In this document: piece by piece, positions 1 to 6,308 of the stretch
Layout: every line of letters begins with the position of its first letter
Position numbering within the stretch: position 1 is the first letter of the stretch
From: JABDPF01 sp037384065
GTDB taxonomy: Bacteria; Pseudomonadota; Gammaproteobacteria; Xanthomonadales; SZUA-36
Length of the DNA: 64,000 nt
NCBI GenBank assembly: GCA_037384065.1
Contig: JARROJ010000026.1
Location: 12,279-76,278, forward strand
Reading direction: 5' to 3'
The notes under the pieces: model-generated
What the model was told of the DNA's origin: nothing
Database searches by the model: none
The model's input: the letters and a program-made list of their open reading frames with translations, nothing else
Made by a program: the position numbers and the translations under genes

Positions 1-1114
1 GGTGCTTCTGCGAGGTGTCCTCGGGCTTGAAGTGCTTGTACATGTCCATCGTGAAGATGGTCGAAATGCTGTTGGTCATCGAGGCCAGCGAGGACACGAT
101 GGCGGCGATCAGGGCGGCGAACACCAGGCCCTTGATGCCGGCCGGCAGCAGCTTCATCAGTTCCGGGTAGGCGCGGTCGTTGGCGATGTCCGGGATCAGG
201 ATCGCGGCCGCGATGCCGGGCAGCACCACCAGCACCGGCACCAGCATCTTCAGGAAGGCGGCGAAGACGATGCCCTTCTGCGCCTCGCGGTTGTCCTTCG
301 CGGCCAGCGCGCGCTGGATGATGTACTGGTTGAAGCCCCAGTAGCTGAGGTTCATGATCCACATGCCGCCGATCAGCACCGAGATGCCCGGCAGATCCTT
401 GTAAAAGGGGTGGTCGCTGGTGAAGATCATGTCGAACTTCTCCGGCGCCAGTTCCAGCGTCTTCGTAAATCCGGCGATCGCCCCCTGCCCGCCCGAGATC
501 TCGTTCATCGCGATCCAGGCGATGAACAGGCCGCCGAACACCAACAGCACGACCTGGATGATATCGGTCAGCGCGACCGCCTTGAGGCCGCCGTACAGGG
601 AATAGGAAATGGCGAACAGGCCGAGAATGACCAGGCCGTACGTCTGGTCCAGCCCGGTCACCGAGTTGATCGCCAGCGAGCCGAGCCACAGGATCGAGGT
701 CAGGTTGACGAACACGTAGACCCCCAGCCAGAAGGTCGCCATGACCATGCGCACGCGGTGATCGAAGCGCTGCTCGAGAAACTGCGGCATGGTGTAGATC
801 TTGTGCTTCAGGAACACCGGCAGCAGGAACTTGGCGACGATGATCAGCGTCAGCGCGGCCATCCACTCGTAGGACGCGATCGCCACGCCCAGCAGGTAGG
901 CCGAACCGGACATGCCGATGATCTGCTCGGCCGAGATGTTGGCCGCGATCAGCGACGCACCGATCGCCCACCACGGCAAGGCGCGTCCGGCCAGGAAGTA
1001 ATCCTGCGTATCCTTCTGGTGACCGGCCTTCTCGCGCGACACCCATTGGGCCAGGATCAGCAGGAAGACGCCGTAGACGATGACGACGGTGTAATCGATG
1101 GTCTGAAGGTTCAT
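1..1114 (-). CDS. Sodium/sugar symporter, SSS family (vSGLT-like), partial
   Basis: Inner-membrane Na+-coupled sugar symporter. The reverse-strand frame starts at the ATG at 1112-1114 (MNLQTIDYTVV) and is still open at the window edge, so about 371 residues are visible and the C-terminus is missing. Hydrophobic segments alternate with conserved blocks that I recognise from Vibrio vSGLT: DYFLAGRALPWWAIGASL, ANISAEQ, GFNQYIIQRALAAK, AQKGIVFAAFLK and SLASMTNS. These contain the sugar- and Na+-site helices of that family. It follows galT (71 bp gap) on the same strand, which fits a galactose or galactoside transporter. The substrate is inferred from homology and context. Related SSS members carry glucose, inositol or sialic acid, so specificity is not proven. 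Confidence 0.9.
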   Translation of the reverse strand, partial: MNLQTIDYTVVIVYGVFLLILAQWVSREKAGHQKDTQDYFLAGRALPWWAIGASLIAANISAEQIIGMSGSAYLLGVAIASYEWMAALTLIIVAKFLLPVFLKHKIYTMPQFLEQRFDHRVRMVMATFWLGVYVFVNLTSILWLGSLAINSVTGLDQTYGLVILGLFAISYSLYGGLKAVALTDIIQVVLLVFGGLFIAWIAMNEISGGQGAIAGFTKTLELAPEKFDMIFTSDHPFYKDLPGISVLIGGMWIMNLSYWGFNQYIIQRALAAKDNREAQKGIVFAAFLKMLVPVLVVLPGIAAAILIPDIANDRAYPELMKLLPAGIKGLVFAALIAAIVSSLASMTNSISTIFTMDMYKHFKPEDTSQKH

Positions 1115-1185
1115 GCCCGTTCCTTGTTGTAATCCGTTTTCGGCGAGCGGCCCGCCGGAGCGGCTCGCGCCCAATTATAGGTCAA

Positions 1186-2214
1186 TCATCCGTCCGCGCC
1201 AGCGAGGGCCTCGCGCAGCCGCGCTGCGGCCGCCTCCGGCGTCAGGTCGCGTTGCGGCATGCCCAGCATTTCGAATCCGACCATGTGCTTGCGCACCGTG
1301 GCCGAACGCAGCAGCGGCGGGTAGATGTGCGCGTGCAACTGCCATTCCGGGTGCTCCGTCCCGTCCGACGGTCGCGCATGGAAGCCCATCGAGTACGGCA
1401 CCGCCGCATCGAACAGGCGCTCGGTCGCCACCAGCGTCCGCCGCAGGACCCGCGCCAGGCCGTCCACCTCCGCCTCGTTCAGATCGCCCGGGGCGCCGAC
1501 ATGGCGGCGCGGCAACAGCAGCGTCTCGTAGGGCCAACAGGCCCAGAACGGCACCAGGGCCACCGCGTGCTCGTTCTCGCATACCAGGCGATCACGCGCC
1601 GCGCACTCGGCGTCCAGGTAATCGAGCAACAGGGGGCGTCCGGCACGTCGATAATACGCAGCCTGGCGCTCGAGTTCCTTGTGCGGCTCGACCGGTATGC
1701 CGCGGGTCGCCCAGACCTGGGCGTGCGGATGCGGGTTGCTGCAACCCATCATCGTCCCGCGGTTTTCGAACAGCTGCACGTAACGGATGTCCGGCCGCGC
1801 ATCGAGCCGTGCGAACTCTTCGAACAGGATGCGCAGGGCCCGGCCGACCGCCGTGTCGTCCATCAGGGCCAGGCGCAGGTGGTGTTGCTCGGAGAAACAG
1901 ACCACGCGGCAACAACCGCTCTCGGCCTCGGCCTCGAACAGGGGATGCGACGGGGCCTCGACTTCGGATTCGGCGGACAGGGCGGCGAAATCGTTGTCGA
2001 ACGCGAAGCCGCCGATGTAGTCCGGGTTGCGTGCGCCGTTGGCGCGCTCGTTGCCCGGGCACAGGTAGCAACCGGGGTCGTAGGCCGATCGCTCGTCGCC
2101 TTCGGGATCGTCGACCTTGCCCTGCCAGGGCCGCCGGGTGCGGTGCGGGGAGACCAGTATCCACTCCCCGGTCAGCAGGTTCTTGCGGCGGTGCGAATGG
2201 GTCTGCAGGCTCAT
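1186..2214 (-). CDS. galT: Galactose-1-phosphate uridylyltransferase
   Basis: Cytosolic Leloir-pathway enzyme exchanging UMP between UDP-glucose and galactose-1-phosphate; 342 residues, close to E. coli GalT. The ATG at 2212-2214 gives MSLQTHSHRRKNLLTGEW, the usual N-terminus. Visible signatures are the Cys pair C49/C52 in GCYLCPGN (metal site), the HHLRL block at 111-115, and the active site NPHPHAQ with H164 as the expected uridylylated histidine (Ala replaces the more common Gly before Gln). Near the C-terminus is LHAHIYPP. The frame stays open upstream of the ATG into the next gene, but that part has no family similarity. Downstream is the Na+/sugar symporter, so the pair looks like a galactose uptake and use unit; galK and galE are not in the window. 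Confidence 0.95.
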   Translation of the reverse strand: MSLQTHSHRRKNLLTGEWILVSPHRTRRPWQGKVDDPEGDERSAYDPGCYLCPGNERANGARNPDYIGGFAFDNDFAALSAESEVEAPSHPLFEAEAESGCCRVVCFSEQHHLRLALMDDTAVGRALRILFEEFARLDARPDIRYVQLFENRGTMMGCSNPHPHAQVWATRGIPVEPHKELERQAAYYRRAGRPLLLDYLDAECAARDRLVCENEHAVALVPFWACWPYETLLLPRRHVGAPGDLNEAEVDGLARVLRRTLVATERLFDAAVPYSMGFHARPSDGTEHPEWQLHAHIYPPLLRSATVRKHMVGFEMLGMPQRDLTPEAAAARLREALAGADG

Positions 2215-2261
2215 CCCGGTCCTCGCTGGCGAAACGGTCGGGCCATTATGCCCCGGCCGGA

Positions 2262-4100
2262 TCAAAGCGGTAAGTAGAACACCGTGTTCGAAATCAGGAC
2301 CATGACGAATATCAGGCAGGTCACCATGGGGCCGAGCCAGATCCGGCCGGTTGCGCGGAAGAACCAGCGGTTGAAGTACGGCAGCACGAACATCATCGGC
2401 ACCACCGCGAACAACAGGTTGACGTACAGCCAGCCGTCGGTCCAGTACACGGTGCCGGTCGCGGCGAACGTCAGGTACTGCACCAGCACGATCAGGAACA
2501 GCCCGAGCGAATTGGCCAGGCCGGCGCGCAACAGGCTGCGCCATTCCGGCTCGCCTTCGAAACGCATGGCGCCGTTCACGCGCAGCGAATTCGACAGGAA
2601 AAAGACGAAAAACAGCGGCGCGTACATGGCCAGCAGCAACAGCATCTCCGGACGGAACACCCGCACGCCCATGAACAGGAAGTTGTAGTCGACATGGAAC
2701 AGGAAATAGAGCAGGAACAGCAGCGCGTAGTAGGCCGCGAACAGGCACAGCGCCAGCACCGCGGTGCGCCCGAGTTCGCGCAGCCCGATGCGCGCGCCCC
2801 ACATGTCCGGATGCACGCCGTGGCGCCGGCCGTACCAACGGTAGGACGCAAAAAACAGCGCATAACCCAGGGCGCCGTTGAGCAGCGCCCAGAGCATCAC
2901 CGCGTTGTTCATCCGTTGCGGAAAAAACCAGGTCTGCTGACGGGTCGAAGCCGCCGTGAACAGCTTCTGTGACAGCTCCGCCATCGGTATGTAGCTGAAA
3001 CAGGCGACCAGCGCGGAAACACCGAACACCGTCCAGAACAGGACACGCCCGCGGCCACGCGGCCGGCCGGGCGCGGGCGGTGTGGCATGCACCAGCGGCT
3101 GGAAGAGCGGCGCCTGCATCAGGATCCGTGACAGCGGCAGCAACGCGGCCAGCGCCGCGATCATCGAGAACGCGCCGAGCAGTTCTTTCCAGTACCAGAC
3201 CTGGTCATCGTGCGACAGGGCGAACTCGAGTCCCAGCGCCCGTTCGAAAAACGCCAGTTGATTGGCCATCGCCTCGGGCATGTAGGGCTGGAAGGGGTGC
3301 AGGATGCGCTCGTTGAACACCACGCGCAGCGTGCGGTCGTCGGCGTCGCCGTAAAAGTGGCCCAGCTGCACCTCGCGAACCGGCGGCGCATCCGCGACGC
3401 GCCCGTGATTGACCACCCGCAACGCCTCCGGGGCGTGGCGCATGTCGCCGTCGTGCCGTTCATTCCGGTAGGCGCCTTCGTCGTAGAAGGCGTAGCTGAC
3501 GCCGATGTTCGAGCGCACGTCGCGCAGCACGTCATCGCGCAGGGTCAGCACGTAACCGGACACGAATACCGACTGCAGCACGCTCGGCTCGCCCCGCTCC
3601 TGCGCACGGCGGCCGAAATAACTGGCGCCGCGGATGGCGGCGTTGCCGCCGGCCGAATGCCCGGTCGCCGCGATGCGCTCGCGATCGACGTAGTTGAGGT
3701 TTCCGCTGGAGGCTGCATAGTCGGCGACCGCGAACATGCCGTAACCCTCGGTGGTCGCGGCGATGCGGCTCGTCGACGAGCTCGACCGCCCCTGCGCGTA
3801 CGGGTCGATCGATATCACGACGACGCCGCGCCGCGACAACTCGATGGCGACGTTGGCCAGCGCCTCGCGCGAGCGCTGGAAACCGGGCACGACGATCACC
3901 AGCGGGGCCGGGTTGTCCGCCGTCGCGGAAACCGGCCGGAACAGGTCGGCGGCCACCCACTGGCCGTTCTGGGTCGGGATCGTGATGCCCCGCACGCGGA
4001 CGTCGCCGCCGGAGGTCTGGATGGCCGAGGCGAGCAGCGTCGCCAGCAGGATCGACCCGAACAGGGCCAGCAACAGGCGATTGTCGCGAGTCTTCAGCAT
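2262..4100 (-). CDS. Membrane-anchored alpha/beta hydrolase with polytopic C-terminal half
   Basis: Predicted 612 residues from the ATG at 4098-4100, which is preceded by a good GGAGG ribosome-binding site. Residues 9-27 form a hydrophobic anchor. An alpha/beta-hydrolase fold follows, with the strand LVIVVPGF (about 67-74) and the nucleophile elbow GHSAGG (S149 the expected nucleophile). From about residue 320 to the end the protein is strongly hydrophobic, with several predicted transmembrane helices separated by short loops. I recognise the hydrolase half but not the combined architecture, and the substrate is unknown. It precedes galT by 47 bp on the same strand and may be cotranscribed with the galactose genes. 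The N-terminal hydrophobic segment suggests the catalytic domain faces the periplasm, which is inference. Confidence 0.75.
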   Translation of the reverse strand: MLKTRDNRLLLALFGSILLATLLASAIQTSGGDVRVRGITIPTQNGQWVAADLFRPVSATADNPAPLVIVVPGFQRSREALANVAIELSRRGVVVISIDPYAQGRSSSSTSRIAATTEGYGMFAVADYAASSGNLNYVDRERIAATGHSAGGNAAIRGASYFGRRAQERGEPSVLQSVFVSGYVLTLRDDVLRDVRSNIGVSYAFYDEGAYRNERHDGDMRHAPEALRVVNHGRVADAPPVREVQLGHFYGDADDRTLRVVFNERILHPFQPYMPEAMANQLAFFERALGLEFALSHDDQVWYWKELLGAFSMIAALAALLPLSRILMQAPLFQPLVHATPPAPGRPRGRGRVLFWTVFGVSALVACFSYIPMAELSQKLFTAASTRQQTWFFPQRMNNAVMLWALLNGALGYALFFASYRWYGRRHGVHPDMWGARIGLRELGRTAVLALCLFAAYYALLFLLYFLFHVDYNFLFMGVRVFRPEMLLLLAMYAPLFFVFFLSNSLRVNGAMRFEGEPEWRSLLRAGLANSLGLFLIVLVQYLTFAATGTVYWTDGWLYVNLLFAVVPMMFVLPYFNRWFFRATGRIWLGPMVTCLIFVMVLISNTVFYLPL

Positions 4101-4143
4101 GCCGGTTTCCTCCACCCGTCGGCACCGCGACGCGACGGCGGGT

Positions 4144-4560
4144 TCATTCGAAGTCCCCCGTGCGCAGCTTCTTGAGCGCACCGCGCTTCTTCTTCTCGTC
4201 CAGCCGCTTCTGCCGCGCCGCCCGGCCGGGCCGGGTCGGCACGCGCTTCTTGCGTGTTTTCGTCGCCGCGAGCACGAACGCCCGCAATCGGTCGATGGCC
4301 TCGGCCCGGTTCTGCTCCTGGCTGCGCGACGTCTGCGCCTTGATCACCAGCACGCCGTCGCTCGTAATGCGGCCGTCGCGACTGTCCAGCAGGCGCTGCT
4401 TGATCCGGTCCGGCAGGGAGGATGCGGCGATGTCAAAGCGCAGGTGAATCGCGGTCGCGACCTTGTTGACGTTCTGTCCGCCGGCGCCCTGCGCCCGGAT
4501 TGCGCTGATGCGCACCTCGTCGTCACCCAGTGACAGCCGGTCGTCGATCACGATCGCCAT
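4144..4560 (-). CDS. arfB: Alternative ribosome-rescue factor B (peptidyl-tRNA hydrolase, YaeJ family)
   Basis: Small release-factor-like protein, 138 residues, that rescues ribosomes stalled at the 3' end of broken mRNA by hydrolysing peptidyl-tRNA. The start ATG at 4558-4560 (MAIVIDDRLSLGDDEV) follows an AGAGGAAAGG Shine-Dalgarno region. The catalytic GGQ is at 27-29 in RAQGAGGQNVNKV, followed by AIHLRFDI. The C-terminus is rich in Lys and Arg, the tail that inserts into the empty mRNA channel in ArfB. Length and motif order match E. coli YaeJ (140 residues). It is divergent from gdhA. Confidence 0.93.
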   Translation of the reverse strand: MAIVIDDRLSLGDDEVRISAIRAQGAGGQNVNKVATAIHLRFDIAASSLPDRIKQRLLDSRDGRITSDGVLVIKAQTSRSQEQNRAEAIDRLRAFVLAATKTRKKRVPTRPGRAARQKRLDEKKKRGALKKLRTGDFE

Positions 4561-4663
4561 GACAACCTTTCCTCTCCCGAAACCACTGGCGGCAAGCATA
4601 CCATCCCGGGCATCTGCCACGCCGGGCGCGAAACCCCGGCAGACCGCGCCGGAAAAGCATTTC

Positions 4664-4683
4664 AACCTGAACAAGATCAGGTT
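4664..4683. promoter_or_regulatory. Perfect 7-6-7 inverted repeat upstream of gdhA
   Basis: The arms AACCTGA and TCAGGTT are separated by six bases (acaaga). The site lies in the 297 bp divergent region between arfB and gdhA, about 175 bp before the gdhA start. There is no following T-run, so it is not an intrinsic terminator. It has the geometry of a dimeric repressor or activator operator. The regulator is unknown. Confidence 0.45.
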
Positions 4684-4820
4684 TTCGGCGATATTCTGTG
4701 GTTTTCCCTGCCCCCGCCTTCTACAGTGGGCGCACTTGGCCAAAAAGGCCTGTCACGGCGCCGGGATCACCGGCCGGACAGGGCCGATTCAGGGCACACC
4801 ATGGCCATCAAAATGCTTTC

Positions 4821-4840
4821 TAACGTCGCACCGGACGTTA
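4821..4840 (+). promoter_or_regulatory. Inverted repeat just upstream of the gdhA ribosome-binding site
   Basis: TAACGTC and GACGTTA form perfect 7 bp arms around six bases, ending about seven bases before the GGGAGA Shine-Dalgarno of gdhA. As RNA this would form a hairpin in the 5' leader next to the ribosome-binding site. As DNA it could be an operator near the transcription start. It shares spacing, but not sequence, with the dyad at 4664-4683. Confidence 0.4.
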
Positions 4841-4857
4841 TATTTCGGGAGAAAAAA

Positions 4858-6201
4858 ATGAACCAGTATTTGAACTCGGTATTGGCCACCGTGAAAGCGA
4901 AGAACCGTGGCGAAGACGAATTCCACCAGGCGGTGGAAGAGGTCCTCGAGACCCTCGCCCCCGCACTGGAAAGGCACCCCGAGTACATCGAAGCGAAGAT
5001 CGTCGAACGCCTCGTGGAGCCGGAACGCATGGTCGTTTTCCGGGTTCCGTGGCTCGACGACACCGGCAACGTCCAGGTGAACCGCGGTTTCCGCGTCGAG
5101 TTCAACAGCGCGATCGGTCCGTACAAGGGCGGCCTGCGCTTCCACCCCAGCGTCAACCAGGGCATCCTGAAATTCCTCGGCTTCGAGCAGGTGCTCAAGA
5201 ACAGCCTGACCACCTTGCCGATGGGCGGCGGCAAGGGCGGTTCGGATTTCGATCCCAAGGGCAAGTCCGATACCGAGGTGATGCGCTTCTGCCAGAGCTT
5301 CATGACCGAACTCAGCCGTCACATCGGTCCGAACACGGACGTACCGGCCGGCGACATCGGCGTCGGCGGACGCGAGATCGGTTACCTGTTCGGCCAGTAC
5401 AAGCGCGTTCGCAACGCGTTTGAAGGCGTGCTGACGGGCAAGAACCTCAACTGGGGCGGCAGCCTGATCCGGCCCGAAGCGACCGGTTACGGCACCGTCT
5501 ACTTCGCCAACGAGATGCTCAAGACCCGCGGCAAGTCCTTCGACGGGCTGCGCGTCGCGGTATCCGGTTCGGGCAACGTCGCGCAGTATGCCACCCAGAA
5601 GGCGACGGAATTCGGCGGCAAGGTCATCACCCTGTCCGATTCCAACGGCTATATCGTCGACGAGGACGGCATCACGCCCGAAAAACTCGCCTACGTGTTC
5701 GAACTGAAGAACGTGCGGCGCGGCCGGATCAAGGAATACGCCGACGAGTTCCCGAACGCCGAATACCACGAGGGTGTCGGGGTCTGGAGCGTGCCGGTCG
5801 ATATCGCCCTGCCCTGCGCCACGCAGAACGAACTCGGCGGCGACGACGCGGCCACGCTGCTGCGCAACGGCTGTATCTGTGTCGCCGAGGGCGCCAACAT
5901 GCCGAGCACGCCCGAAGCCATCGAGGCATTCCAGGCGGCCGGCATCCTGTATGGCCCGGGCAAGGCCGCAAATGCCGGCGGCGTGGCCGTTTCCGGCCTC
6001 GAGATGTCGCAGAACAGCATGCGCCTGGCCTGGACCCGCGAAGAGGTCGACCAGCGTCTGCACGGCATCATGTGCTCGATCCACGAAGCCTGCATGCGCA
6101 CCGCGGAAGAGTACGGCAAGCCGGGCGACTACATGCTCGGGGCCAACATCGCGGGCTTCATCAAGGTCGCCGATTCCATGCTGGACCAGGGCGTCGTCTG
6201 A
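4858..6201 (+). CDS. gdhA: NADP-specific glutamate dehydrogenase
   Basis: Cytosolic enzyme that aminates 2-oxoglutarate to glutamate with NADPH and ammonium. It has 447 residues, the same length as E. coli GdhA. The start is the ATG at 4858 (MNQYLNSVLATVKAKN), preceded by GGGAGA; the upstream in-frame ATG at 4801 is rejected because the extension has no family similarity. Substrate-site blocks are clear: GPYKGGLRFHPSVN (K90) and LPMGGGKGGSDFDPKGKSD (K126 the expected catalytic lysine). The nucleotide-binding region includes RVAVSGSGNVAQYA. It is monocistronic between its own dyad-containing leader and a terminator at 6218. Confidence 0.97.
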   Translation: MNQYLNSVLATVKAKNRGEDEFHQAVEEVLETLAPALERHPEYIEAKIVERLVEPERMVVFRVPWLDDTGNVQVNRGFRVEFNSAIGPYKGGLRFHPSVNQGILKFLGFEQVLKNSLTTLPMGGGKGGSDFDPKGKSDTEVMRFCQSFMTELSRHIGPNTDVPAGDIGVGGREIGYLFGQYKRVRNAFEGVLTGKNLNWGGSLIRPEATGYGTVYFANEMLKTRGKSFDGLRVAVSGSGNVAQYATQKATEFGGKVITLSDSNGYIVDEDGITPEKLAYVFELKNVRRGRIKEYADEFPNAEYHEGVGVWSVPVDIALPCATQNELGGDDAATLLRNGCICVAEGANMPSTPEAIEAFQAAGILYGPGKAANAGGVAVSGLEMSQNSMRLAWTREEVDQRLHGIMCSIHEACMRTAEEYGKPGDYMLGANIAGFIKVADSMLDQGVV

Positions 6202-6217
6202 ACCGAATCGCCCGATC

Positions 6218-6251
6218 GCCGGGCGCCGCGCGGCGGCGTCCGGCCTTTTTT
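6218..6251 (+). terminator. Rho-independent terminator after gdhA
   Basis: A GC-rich hairpin, GCCGGGCGCCGC paired with GGCGGCGTCCGGC (a few mismatches), is followed directly by a run of six T. It lies 17 bp after the gdhA stop and separates gdhA from the next plus-strand gene. Confidence 0.75.
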
Positions 6252-6308
6252 CATCCCGGGCCAGGCGGTAAGCTGGAACCCGCAACGCAAGACGACCGGT
6301 AAACCCGC

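Noticed and set aside
2215..2838. N-terminal extension of the galT frame
   Set aside because: Runs inside the hydrolase gene in another frame; residues before MSLQTHSHRRKN do not match GalT.
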